Assembly: GCF_900176505.1 (NCBI RefSeq) | Contig: NZ_FWYB01000011.1 | Coordinates: 1-64,000 of the forward strand | DNA: 64,000 nucleotides | Reading direction: 5' to 3' | Origin: Pedobacter nyackensis | GTDB taxonomy: Bacteria > Bacteroidota > Bacteroidia > Sphingobacteriales > Sphingobacteriaceae | In this document: one piece after another, positions 54,564 through 63,757 of the stretch | Layout of the letters: every line of letters begins with the position of its first letter | Position numbering within the stretch: the first letter of the stretch is position 1 | Made by a program: the position numbers and the translations under genes | The notes under the pieces: generated by a model | Told to the model about the DNA's origin: nothing | The model's input: only the letters and a program-made list of their open reading frames with translations | Database searches by the model: none

Positions 54564-56522
54564 ATGAGCGAAGAAAAAGATCCAAAGTCAAATTATTCGG
54601 CAGATAATATACAGGTATTAGAAGGATTAGAAGCGGTGCGTAAGCGCCCTTCGATGTATATAGGCGATACTGGGATTAAAGGTTTACATCACCTTGTATA
54701 TGAGGTAGTAGACAACTCAATCGATGAGGCATTGGCAGGTCATGCTGATACTATTTATGTAAATATTTTAAAAGACAACTCTATCAGGGTTGAAGATAAC
54801 GGACGTGGTATTCCTACAGGGATCATGCAAAAGGAGCAAAAATCAGCTCTTGAAATTGTAATGACTGTACTACACGCGGGTGGTAAATTTGATAAGGATA
54901 CTTATAAAGTTTCTGGCGGTTTACACGGTGTGGGGGTAAGTTGTGTTAACGCATTGTCGACACATCTTAAGGCCGAAGTTTACGGTGAAGGTAAGATCTG
55001 GGCACAGGAATATGAAAAAGGAAAGCCGCAATACGATGTTAAAATCGTTGGCGAATCTGATAAAAGAGGTACGGTAATTACCTTTACACCAGATCCGACT
55101 ATTTTCACGCAAACCACAGAGTATCGTTTTGATACTTTAGCCTCTAGATTAAGAGAACTTTCGTTTTTGAACAAGGGCATCAAGCTAACGCTAACTGATG
55201 AGCGTGAAATAATGGAAGACGGTAAATTCTTAACGGAACTATTCCACTCGGAAGGCGGACTAAAAGAATTTGTTCAGTTCCTTGATGGTACACGTCCTTC
55301 GTTGATTCCTGAGCCTATTTATGTTGAAGGTATAAAGAATGGTATTCCTGTAGAGCTTGCTTTACAGTATAACGATAGTTATTCTGAGAATGTGCATTCT
55401 TATGTGAATAACATTAATACACATGAGGGAGGTACACACATTGCCGGTTTTAGAAGAGGTTTAACCAGGACATTGAAAGCTTATGCTGATAAATCCGGTT
55501 TGCTTAAAAACGTAAAGTTTGAGATTACAGGTGATGACTTCAGGGAAGGATTGACAGCTGTAATATCTGTAAAAGTTCAGGAGCCACAATTCGAAGGACA
55601 GACCAAAACCAAATTGGGTAACTCCGAGGTTATGGGTGCCGTAGATATCGCTGTAGGTGAAGCACTGGGTATTTACCTGGAGGAATATCCGAAAGAGGCC
55701 AGAATGATCGTTAATAAGGTTATTCTTGCCGCAACAGCCCGTGCAGCAGCGCGTAAGGCTCGTGAGATGGTTCAACGTAAAAGTGTTATGGGCGGTTCAG
55801 GCTTACCTGGTAAACTGGCCGATTGCTCTGATAGTGATCCGGAAAAATGCGAGTTATACCTGGTGGAGGGAGACTCGGCGGGTGGTACTGCTAAGCAGGG
55901 CCGCGACCGTAACTTCCAGGCTATCCTTCCATTAAAAGGTAAAATCCTGAACGTGGAGAAAGCAATGGAGCATAAGATCTATGAAAATGATGAGATCAAG
56001 AATATGTTTACAGCTTTAGGTGTAAGCATAGGAACTCCGGAAGATGATAAAGCTTTAAATATTACCAAGCTTCGTTACCACAAGATTGTGATCATGACGG
56101 ATGCTGATATTGACGGTTCACACATTACAACACTTATTTTAACTTTCTTCTTCAGGTATATGAAGGCGCTTATCGAAGCGGGTTATGTTTACATTGCTGC
56201 GCCGCCTTTGTATCAGGTTAAAAAGGGTAGAGAGTTTGAATATTGCTGGAATGATAAGCAACGTGATGCTGCCGTACAACGTTTAAAAGGTGCAGGTAAA
56301 GAAGAAAGCGTACATATTCAACGCTATAAAGGTTTGGGTGAGATGAACGCTGAACAGCTTTGGGATACAACCCTGAACCCTGCAACACGTACTTTGATGC
56401 AAGCTACTATAGAAAATGCTGCTGAATGCGATCATACTTTCTCTATGTTGATGGGTGATGAAGTTGCTCCGCGTAGAGAGTTTATTGAACGTAATGCAAA
56501 ATATGCGAAGATTGATGCATAG
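54564..56522 (+). CDS. gyrB: DNA gyrase subunit B
   Basis: A 652-residue ATPase subunit of gyrase. ATP site EVVDNSIDEALAGHAD, LHAGGKFDKDTYKVSGGLHGVG; Toprim EGDSAGG and DADIDGSHI; C-terminal tail region PAT... present. The length is normal. gyrA is not in the window. Confidence 0.98.
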   Translation: MSEEKDPKSNYSADNIQVLEGLEAVRKRPSMYIGDTGIKGLHHLVYEVVDNSIDEALAGHADTIYVNILKDNSIRVEDNGRGIPTGIMQKEQKSALEIVMTVLHAGGKFDKDTYKVSGGLHGVGVSCVNALSTHLKAEVYGEGKIWAQEYEKGKPQYDVKIVGESDKRGTVITFTPDPTIFTQTTEYRFDTLASRLRELSFLNKGIKLTLTDEREIMEDGKFLTELFHSEGGLKEFVQFLDGTRPSLIPEPIYVEGIKNGIPVELALQYNDSYSENVHSYVNNINTHEGGTHIAGFRRGLTRTLKAYADKSGLLKNVKFEITGDDFREGLTAVISVKVQEPQFEGQTKTKLGNSEVMGAVDIAVGEALGIYLEEYPKEARMIVNKVILAATARAAARKAREMVQRKSVMGGSGLPGKLADCSDSDPEKCELYLVEGDSAGGTAKQGRDRNFQAILPLKGKILNVEKAMEHKIYENDEIKNMFTALGVSIGTPEDDKALNITKLRYHKIVIMTDADIDGSHITTLILTFFFRYMKALIEAGYVYIAAPPLYQVKKGREFEYCWNDKQRDAAVQRLKGAGKEESVHIQRYKGLGEMNAEQLWDTTLNPATRTLMQATIENAAECDHTFSMLMGDEVAPRREFIERNAKYAKIDA

Positions 56523-56566
56523 TAAAAAATACCCGTTGAGAAGGTAATTTTTTATTTCAAAATAAC

Positions 56567-56600
56567 AAAAAGAGGGTGCCAGCAGGTACCCTCTTTTTTA
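56567..56600 (+). terminator. gyrB terminator
   Basis: Stem AAAAAGAGGGTGCC / GGTACCCTCTTTTT with one G-T pair, four-base loop and T run. Confidence 0.9.
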
Positions 56601-56685
56601 TTGGGGATTCGTCCTGCAATTAGTTGTTGTTTAGAAGGAATTGGCTAAATTTTTAGAGAAAACAAAGTAATCCCAATCGTATAAA

Positions 56686-56722
56686 AAAGCTGTCATGGAG
56701 TATAAAATCTATGGCAGCTTTT
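56686..56722. terminator. Terminator after the aspartic protease gene
   Basis: Stem AAGCTGTCAT / ATGGCAGCTT (one G-T) with a 14-base loop and T runs on both strands, one base from the minus-strand stop. Confidence 0.75.
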
Positions 56723-57148
56723 TTATTCCTTATACAGGAACAATTTCATTTTCCGGTAATTGATTGTTGCATGAAACTGCAACAACAGATCGCCACCAAT
56801 TATTGCCCCGATAGGAGGGTGTCCTAAGCCTTCGTAAGCTTGATTTACGGCCTCCAGATCAAGCGCGACAGTTTCGTAATCTTTTAAAATCAGGCCACCC
56901 ACCTTTAATTTAGGGATGGTTGCCTGTAAAGTGCTGGAGGTTGTAAAAAGAGTAGTGGCATGGGCTTCTTCGGTATGTTCTATCTCTTTGACATGAGATT
57001 CGATAAACGACCTGTCGAAAACAGATCTCGAGGCCCCGGTATCAACCACCGCTAATAGCTTTTGCCCAAAAGCAACAATTTCCACCAATAGGTGGAAACC
57101 GTCGTCTTGTAAATTTATTAAAATCAGGGGAACAGAAATTGTTCTCAT
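56723..57148 (-). CDS. Retropepsin-like aspartic protease
   Basis: A 141-residue protein with the clan AA motif AVVDTGASRSVFD and the second conserved Gly-rich stretch (GAIIGGDLLLQF). One motif per chain means it would act as a dimer. No signal peptide or membrane helix is seen. The target is unknown. It is 13 bases after mdh. Confidence 0.82.
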   Translation of the reverse strand: MRTISVPLILINLQDDGFHLLVEIVAFGQKLLAVVDTGASRSVFDRSFIESHVKEIEHTEEAHATTLFTTSSTLQATIPKLKVGGLILKDYETVALDLEAVNQAYEGLGHPPIGAIIGGDLLLQFHATINYRKMKLFLYKE

Positions 57149-57161
57149 TCAAATGCGCTTG

Positions 57162-58100
57162 CTAAACTAGTTTCATATCAGTCAGTACCGCATTCATGCT
57201 GCGTACCGCCTCTGCACTTTTACTAAATGCAGCCTGCTCTTCATCACTTAGTTTGAAGTCAAGGATTTTCTCAGCACCATTTTTGCCGATAATGACAGGT
57301 ACTACCAACGATATATCCTTTTGTCCATATTCGCCATCCAGGTAAACACCTGAAGAGATTAGTTTTTTCTGGTCACGCACAATACTTTCAACCATGGTAG
57401 CTGTTCCTGCTCCCGGAGCATACCATGCAGATGTGCCGATTAATCCTGTCAATGTAGCGCCACCAACCATTGTCGCTTTAACAACTTTATCCTGCTGTTC
57501 CTTGGTTAATAATTGCGTTACCGGGATACTGTTCCAGGTTGCATGGTTGATCAATGGAATCATGGTTGTATCACCATGGCCACCAATAACTACAGCATTT
57601 AAATCTGCAGGAGAGCAGCCTAGTTCCAGACTTAAGTAATATTTAAACCTTGATGAATCTAATGCTCCACCCATACCAAGAATTCGGTTTTTAGGTAAGC
57701 CTGAAGTTTTTAAGGTAAGGTAATTCATGGTGTCCATTGGGTTGGAAACCACAATGATGATCGTATTGGGAGAGTATTTTAAGATATTCTCGGTAACACC
57801 TTTTACAATATTTGCATTTGTACCGATCAATTCTTCACGAGTCATGCCTGGTTTACGTGGTAGTCCTGAAGTAATTACTACTACTTCAGAGTCGGCTGTG
57901 CTCGCATAATCATTGGTAACACCTTTAATTTTAGTATCGAAACCTAACAAGGCCGATGTCTGCATCATGTCGATTGATTTGCCTTCAGCAAACCCCTCTT
58001 TGATGTCTAATAAAATAAGTTCTTCGGCTAATTCTTTTCTGGCAATATTATCTGCGCATGTGGCACCTACGGCACCCGCGCCTACAACTGTTATCTTCAT
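57162..58100 (-). CDS. mdh: Malate dehydrogenase
   Basis: A 312-residue LDH-like NAD-dependent enzyme of the TCA cycle. NAD site VVGAGAVGATCAD; substrate Arg in GLPRKPGMTR, which favours malate; catalytic His in VIGGHGDTTMIP. The length is normal. Confidence 0.95.
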   Translation of the reverse strand: MKITVVGAGAVGATCADNIARKELAEELILLDIKEGFAEGKSIDMMQTSALLGFDTKIKGVTNDYASTADSEVVVITSGLPRKPGMTREELIGTNANIVKGVTENILKYSPNTIIIVVSNPMDTMNYLTLKTSGLPKNRILGMGGALDSSRFKYYLSLELGCSPADLNAVVIGGHGDTTMIPLINHATWNSIPVTQLLTKEQQDKVVKATMVGGATLTGLIGTSAWYAPGAGTATMVESIVRDQKKLISSGVYLDGEYGQKDISLVVPVIIGKNGAEKILDFKLSDEEQAAFSKSAEAVRSMNAVLTDMKLV

Positions 58101-58206
58101 AAATATTTGTTTTATGTTACCTTCTGTCGAAGTTAGAAAATAAGATGTGTTTAAAAAATGCTTTTGAAAACTTTATTTAACGTTAGTGGTTTTATGATAA
58201 AGAATT

Positions 58207-58214
58207 TACATTTG
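58207..58214 (+). promoter_or_regulatory. Probable -7 element of the lipocalin gene
   Basis: TACATTTG fits TAnnTTTG, about 25 bases before the ATG. No clear -33 TTTG is seen. Confidence 0.45.
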
Positions 58215-58238
58215 CCAAATACTTGATAATCGGAGCTT

Positions 58239-58724
58239 ATGAATAACCAACCAGTAAAACGGGTAGATATTATGGCGTACGCAGGGAAGTGGTATTCATT
58301 GTATTCTACTCCTACCTTTATGGACAAGCATTGGCGAAGGAAAATAGAAACTTATGTGATCCATCCCGATGGGTACTATGCCGTTTTTACTACTTACAAC
58401 ATTGTAGGAGAGCAAAAAAGAAAGTACATAAGGTCTAAATTATTTGTAGTTCGGGGAACAGGGAATGCCGTTTTCAAAGCCCAGGTTGTATGGCCATTTA
58501 AGCATGATTATTGGGTGATTGAGCTCGCTGAGGATTATTCTTATGTAGTAGTGGGCCACCCTAAGCATAAGAACCTTTATATTATGTCGCGTAGGCCCGA
58601 ATTACCAAAGGAGCTGTTGTTGGAGATTGTTGATCGATGTAACAAGAAAGGTTACGATACCAGCAGACTTGTATCTCAAGGACATAAAGCCCCGCGTCAG
58701 GAGCTTGAAAAGGAACCTGCTTAA
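58239..58724 (+). CDS. Lipocalin-family protein without signal peptide
   Basis: A 161-residue bacterial lipocalin (Blc-like). GKWYSLYSTPTFMD is the G-x-W signature; the barrel continues through YAVFTTYNIVGEQKRKY and ends with YDTSRLV and a helix. Bacterial lipocalins usually have a lipoprotein signal, but this one has only a short polar start, so it would stay in the cytoplasm unless the true start is upstream; no alternative start with a signal is visible. Confidence 0.85.
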   Translation: MNNQPVKRVDIMAYAGKWYSLYSTPTFMDKHWRRKIETYVIHPDGYYAVFTTYNIVGEQKRKYIRSKLFVVRGTGNAVFKAQVVWPFKHDYWVIELAEDYSYVVVGHPKHKNLYIMSRRPELPKELLLEIVDRCNKKGYDTSRLVSQGHKAPRQELEKEPA

Positions 58725-58762
58725 AATTACAATTGCTTTCATCAAACGCAGCTAAAATTCCG

Positions 58763-58770
58763 TATTTTTG
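58763..58770 (+). promoter_or_regulatory. Probable -7 element of dnaE
   Basis: TATTTTTG fits TAnnTTTG; leader about 38 bases. The -33 partner is weak (TTTC). Confidence 0.5.
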
Positions 58771-58812
58771 AGCCTTCATTTTGATTTCAGAAAACGAGAA
58801 TAATTACCAGCT

Positions 58813-61800
58813 ATGTATTTAATATTTGATACCGAAACCACAGGTTTACCACGCAATTGGAATGCCCCAATTACCGATACGGACAATTGGCCACGGTGTA
58901 TTCAGATCGCATGGCAATTACATGATGAACTCGGTAATCTGATTGAACACCAGGATTACCTGGTAAGCCCCGATGGATTTAATATTCCATACGATGCTGA
59001 ACGTATTCACGGGATTTCAACAGAACTTGCGGCAGAACAGGGTATACCACTTGCCGAAGTACTAGAGAAATTTAACGTGGCTTTGTCTAAAGCTAAATTT
59101 GTTGTCGGACAAAATGTTGGCTTCGATGTGAACATTATGGGTTGTGAGTTTCACCGTCTCGGTGTTGACAGTCCGATGGCGCAAATGCCAGTGCTCGATA
59201 CTTGTACCGAAACTACAGCTGAACTGTTAAAGCTTCCAGGTGGACGTGGGGGAAGGTTTAAACTGCCAACGTTAACAGAACTTCACCAATATCTTTTTGG
59301 TGAGCCATTTTCTGAAGCCCACAATGCAACGGCCGATGTGGAGGCGACTACACGTTGTTTTTTACAGCTGATCAAATTAGAGGTTTTCAGGCTTGATCAA
59401 TTACAGACTGATCAGGCCTATATACAACGTTTTAAACAAAATACACCACAAGTATTTGAACGGGTAGGCTTAAATCACGTTAACCTAAAGTCTGCTTCAG
59501 AGGAAATCAGGAAGCGCTTACAACAGACCGAAGCGCCTAAAGTTTCTAAGGATACGCTGAAAGAGAACAAAAAGGAACTCGCATCGGCAAATTTTGTGCA
59601 CTTACACAACCATACCCAGTTCTCTGTTCTTCAGTCGACCATAAATATCCCTTCCCTGATAAAGGCCACTGCAGGTTATAAAATGGGTGCTGTAGCCATG
59701 ACCGATCATGCCAATATGATGGGAGCCTTTCATTTTGTTGCACAGGTACTTAATCACAACAAAGGGGTAGAAGCCAGGAATCAAGCTGCTATCGACGAAG
59801 GAAAAACTCCTGAAGAGGCAATCATCAAACCAATTGTAGGTTGCGAATTTTTCGTGTGTGAAAATCATGAAGACAAGAGTAGAAAGGACAATGGCTACCA
59901 GGTAGTATTATTGGCGAAAAATAAAGCCGGTTATCATAACCTGGCCAAAATGTCATCTATAGCTTACACCAGGGGATTTTACTATATCCCTAGGATAGAT
60001 AAGGCCGTTATTGAACAATATAAAGAGGATATCATTGTATTGTCCGGTAACTTATACGGAGAGATTTCAAGTAAATTGTTGAACCTCGGTGAAAAGCAGG
60101 CGGAAGAAGCCTTGCTTTGGTGGAAATCGCAGTTCGGTGCAGATTTTTATGTTGAGGTGATGCGCCATAGCCAGGAGGATGAAGATATTGTAAATACCTC
60201 GCTGGTAACACTTGCAAAAAAACATGATGTTAAGCTGATTGCTACTAACAATACTTATTACATTAATAAAAAAGATGCCAATGCACATGATATTTTATTA
60301 TGTGTGAAGGATGGTGAAAAACAGGCAACCCCAATAGGAAGAGGCCGCGGATTTAGATTCGGTTTGCCCAATCAGGAGTACTATTTCAAGTCACCTGACG
60401 AAATGAAGGGACTATTTGCTGATTTACCGGAAGCAATTGTTAATATTCAGGAAATTGTCGATAAGATCGAAATCTATAAACTCGCCCGCGAAGTCCTTTT
60501 ACCTAAATTTGATATCTCCGAGGAATTTCTGGTTAAGGAAGATGAAGAGGATGGTGGTAAAAGGGGTGAGAATAAATACCTGCGACACTTAACTTATGTA
60601 GGTGCCAAAAAACGGTATGGCGAAATTACCCCTGAGATTGAGGAACGTCTTGATTTCGAGTTGCAGACCATCGAAAAAACCGGATATCCGGGATACTTCC
60701 TGATTGTACAGGATTTTATTGCTGAGGCCCGAAATCTGGATGTATCTGTAGGTCCCGGTAGGGGGTCTGCCGCAGGTTCTGCGGTAGCATATTGTTTAGG
60801 AATTACCAATATAGATCCAATCAAGTACGATCTCCTTTTTGAGCGTTTTCTGAACCCCGACCGCGTATCCATGCCCGATATCGATATCGATTTTGATGAT
60901 GAAGGCCGTGGCAGGGTAATGGACTATGTAATCAAAAAATATGGTTCCAACCAGGTGGCACAAATCATCACCTATGGTACCATGGCTGCTAAGTCTTCAG
61001 TAAAAGATACAGCAAGGGTATTGGATCTCCCATTATTTGAGGCGGAGAAAATTGCCAAGCTGATTCCTAATATGAAGCTGGCTAAGATCTTTACACTTGA
61101 TGAAAAGACCTTAAAAGAAGCACTTCGTGCGGATGAGTACGAGAAAGTACTGGAGCTTAAAAATCTGGCAGGAGCAAAAGATCTGGGTGCTAAAACACTG
61201 GAACAGGCACAGATCCTGGAAGGATCTTTAAGGAATACGGGTATTCACGCCTGCGGGGTAATCATTACGCCGAGCGATATTACCAATTTCGTTCCTGTAG
61301 CTACAGCAAAGGACTCAGATCTATATGTTACCCAGTTCGATAACTCGGTGGTAGAAAGCGCCGGCTTGCTGAAAATGGACTTTTTGGGGTTGAAAACTTT
61401 GACCCTGATTAAGGATACGGTTAAACTGGTTAAATTTAGACATAATATAGACCTTGATCCGGATAACTTCCCGATCGACGATGTCAGGACTTACGAGCTT
61501 TTCCAGAGAGGTGAAACGATCGGTATCTTCCAGTACGAAAGTACAGGGATGCAGAAATACATGAAGGAATTAAAACCGACAGTATTTGCGGATTTAATTG
61601 CCATGAACGCCTTGTATCGTCCCGGACCGCTGGAGTATATCCCGAGTTTTGTACGCAGAAAGAATGGTGAAGAAGAGATTAAATACGATTTAGATGCTTG
61701 TGAAGAGTATCTGAAAGAAACTTACGGAATTACCGTATACCAGGAGCAGGTGATGCTTTTATCGCAAAAGTTAGCCGGATTTACCAAAGGTGAGGCCGAT

Positions 61801-63243
61801 GTTTTGCGTAAGGCGATGGGTAAGAAGCAGAAAGAAGTTCTGGATAAGATGAAACCAAAGTTTGTAAAGCAGGCTGCGGAAAAGGGACATGATCCGGCAA
61901 CATTAGAGAAGATCTGGAAAGACTGGGAAGCTTTTGCGTCCTACGCCTTCAACAAATCGCACTCTACCTGCTACGCATGGATTGCTTATCAAACAGCCTA
62001 TTTAAAAGCACACTATCCGGCTGAATATATGGCTGCAGTACTATCCAACAACATGAACGATATTAAGCAGGTAGCCTTCTTTATGGAAGAGTGTAAGCAA
62101 TTGGGCGTTCAGGTACTTGGACCGGATGTAAACGAGTCGGGTACTAAGTTTTCTGTAAATACGCAGGGCGAAGTTCGTTTTGGTCTGTCCGGTATCAAAG
62201 GTGTTGGTGATAAGGCTGTAGAAAGTATCATTGAAGACCGTGCAGAGAAGGGGATGTATAAAGATCTTTATGATTTTGCCAGAAGATCGAACACGCGTAC
62301 CGTAAATAAAAAAGCTTACGAAAGTTTCATTTACAGCGGTGCATTTGATTGCTTCGGTAATCATCGCGCCCAGTATTTTTTTGTTGGGATTAACGACAAA
62401 ATGAATGGTATTGAAAAGGTAATCAAGTATGCCAATGATTTTCAGAGCAATGAGTCATCTTCACAATCTTCATTGTTTGGAGGCACTGTTGCCGATCTTA
62501 TTCTTGAGCCTAGCTTACCCGTTGCGCCCGAGTGGAGTTTAATAGACAGACTAAAATATGAAAAGGATGCTATCGGAATATTTTTGTCCGGGCACCCTCT
62601 TGATAATTATAAATTAGAGCTAAAGGAATTCTGTCAGAATAAAGTACGACACTTGGCTTTGGTGAATAAAATAAGAACCGGTGACACCAATGAAGAAGTT
62701 CTTGCCGAGTTTGAAAGCATAAAGAACAGGGAACTAGTAGTGGGGGGATTGGTCGTTATTGCCGCACAACGCATGACAAAAACCGGAAAACCTTTCGGTA
62801 CAATGGTGTTCGAAGATTATGAGGACACCTGTGAACTGGCCTTATTTGGGGACGATTTCATCAAATTCAAACAGTTTTTAACTGACGGATACTTTTTGCA
62901 AATCCGTGGACGGGTAGGAGAGCGCTTTAGAAAAGAAGGAGATTGGGAATTTAAAATTACCTCGATTAACCTGTTGTCAGAATTAAGAGACAAATTAGCT
63001 AAGAGTGTAACCATACAGGTGCCAATAGAGCGCGTTAACGATGAATTTATGGCTCAGGTGCACGCCATTCTTGAGAATAATAAGGCCAGCACTGAGCAGC
63101 AAAACTGTCAATTGCTCTTTGATGTATACGATAGAGAGCAAAACGTGGTGGTGAAAATGCCCTCAAAGTCGTTTAAAATTAACCCTACAAACGATTTTTT
63201 AGCGGAATTGGACGCTTTAAATGTGACCTCAAAGTTGAACTAA
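58813..63243 (+). CDS. dnaE: DNA polymerase III alpha subunit fused to a proofreading exonuclease
   Basis: A 1476-residue replicative polymerase. Residues 1-~190 form a DnaQ-like 3'-5' exonuclease: ExoI DTETTGL, ExoII GQNVGFDVNIM, ExoIII HNATADVEAT with the HX4D pair, so it looks active. A linker leads to the PHP domain (~260, FVHLHNHTQFSVL and VAMTDHANMMG), then the polymerase core (GPGRGSAAGSAVAYCLGIT; catalytic PDIDIDF at ~688-694), tandem helix-hairpin-helix and an OB fold near the C-terminus (VVGGLVVIAAQRMTKTGKPFGTM). Ordinary DnaE is ~1150-1200 residues and relies on a separate DnaQ. trxA lies 129 bases downstream. Confidence 0.95.
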   Translation: MYLIFDTETTGLPRNWNAPITDTDNWPRCIQIAWQLHDELGNLIEHQDYLVSPDGFNIPYDAERIHGISTELAAEQGIPLAEVLEKFNVALSKAKFVVGQNVGFDVNIMGCEFHRLGVDSPMAQMPVLDTCTETTAELLKLPGGRGGRFKLPTLTELHQYLFGEPFSEAHNATADVEATTRCFLQLIKLEVFRLDQLQTDQAYIQRFKQNTPQVFERVGLNHVNLKSASEEIRKRLQQTEAPKVSKDTLKENKKELASANFVHLHNHTQFSVLQSTINIPSLIKATAGYKMGAVAMTDHANMMGAFHFVAQVLNHNKGVEARNQAAIDEGKTPEEAIIKPIVGCEFFVCENHEDKSRKDNGYQVVLLAKNKAGYHNLAKMSSIAYTRGFYYIPRIDKAVIEQYKEDIIVLSGNLYGEISSKLLNLGEKQAEEALLWWKSQFGADFYVEVMRHSQEDEDIVNTSLVTLAKKHDVKLIATNNTYYINKKDANAHDILLCVKDGEKQATPIGRGRGFRFGLPNQEYYFKSPDEMKGLFADLPEAIVNIQEIVDKIEIYKLAREVLLPKFDISEEFLVKEDEEDGGKRGENKYLRHLTYVGAKKRYGEITPEIEERLDFELQTIEKTGYPGYFLIVQDFIAEARNLDVSVGPGRGSAAGSAVAYCLGITNIDPIKYDLLFERFLNPDRVSMPDIDIDFDDEGRGRVMDYVIKKYGSNQVAQIITYGTMAAKSSVKDTARVLDLPLFEAEKIAKLIPNMKLAKIFTLDEKTLKEALRADEYEKVLELKNLAGAKDLGAKTLEQAQILEGSLRNTGIHACGVIITPSDITNFVPVATAKDSDLYVTQFDNSVVESAGLLKMDFLGLKTLTLIKDTVKLVKFRHNIDLDPDNFPIDDVRTYELFQRGETIGIFQYESTGMQKYMKELKPTVFADLIAMNALYRPGPLEYIPSFVRRKNGEEEIKYDLDACEEYLKETYGITVYQEQVMLLSQKLAGFTKGEADVLRKAMGKKQKEVLDKMKPKFVKQAAEKGHDPATLEKIWKDWEAFASYAFNKSHSTCYAWIAYQTAYLKAHYPAEYMAAVLSNNMNDIKQVAFFMEECKQLGVQVLGPDVNESGTKFSVNTQGEVRFGLSGIKGVGDKAVESIIEDRAEKGMYKDLYDFARRSNTRTVNKKAYESFIYSGAFDCFGNHRAQYFFVGINDKMNGIEKVIKYANDFQSNESSSQSSLFGGTVADLILEPSLPVAPEWSLIDRLKYEKDAIGIFLSGHPLDNYKLELKEFCQNKVRHLALVNKIRTGDTNEEVLAEFESIKNRELVVGGLVVIAAQRMTKTGKPFGTMVFEDYEDTCELALFGDDFIKFKQFLTDGYFLQIRGRVGERFRKEGDWEFKITSINLLSELRDKLAKSVTIQVPIERVNDEFMAQVHAILENNKASTEQQNCQLLFDVYDREQNVVVKMPSKSFKINPTNDFLAELDALNVTSKLN

Positions 63244-63287
63244 TGTCATAATGGCATTACCAAACTTGATGGCATTACAATTGATTA

Positions 63288-63295
63288 TATATTTG
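63288..63295 (+). promoter_or_regulatory. Probable -7 element of trxA
   Basis: TATATTTG fits TAnnTTTG; leader about 70 bases. A weak TTG-type -33 lies 19 bases upstream. Confidence 0.5.
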
Positions 63296-63372
63296 CAACC
63301 TGCATGAGCCATAGATTAAGTAAATCAGACTCAGGCAATAGATAAGATAACTAATTTAAAAAAAATAGAATT

Positions 63373-63693
63373 ATGGCTTTAGAAATCACAGATGCTAACT
63401 TCGAGGAAGTTGTGTTAAAATCAGATAAACCCGTTTTAGTTGACTTTTGGGCGGAATGGTGTGGTCCATGTCGCATGGTAGGTCCTGTTGTAGATGAAAT
63501 CTCAAAGGAATATGACGGAAAGGCAATTGTAGGAAAGGTTAATGTTGATAACAACCCTCAAATCTCTACTCAGTTTGGCATCCGCAACATCCCGGCTTTG
63601 TTGTTCTTCAAAAACGGTGAAGTAGTAGATAAGCAAGTTGGTGCTGTGCCTAAATCAGTACTTGCACAAAAATTAGACAAGCAATTGTTGTAA
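63373..63693 (+). CDS. trxA: Thioredoxin
   Basis: A 106-residue thioredoxin with FWAEWCGPCRMVGP active site and cis-Pro in RNIPALLFF. It reduces disulfides in the cytoplasm and serves ribonucleotide reductase. A single gene with its own terminator. Confidence 0.95.
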   Translation: MALEITDANFEEVVLKSDKPVLVDFWAEWCGPCRMVGPVVDEISKEYDGKAIVGKVNVDNNPQISTQFGIRNIPALLFFKNGEVVDKQVGAVPKSVLAQKLDKQLL

Positions 63694-63710
63694 TATATTT
63701 CAATACCAAT

Positions 63711-63746
63711 AAAAAAAGCGTTCATAACATTATGAACGCTTTTTTT
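63711..63746. terminator. trxA terminator
   Basis: Perfect stem AAAAGCGTTCATA / TATGAACGCTTTT with an ACAT loop and T run. Symmetrical, so it could act both ways. Confidence 0.9.
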
Positions 63747-63757
63747 ATATTTACACT

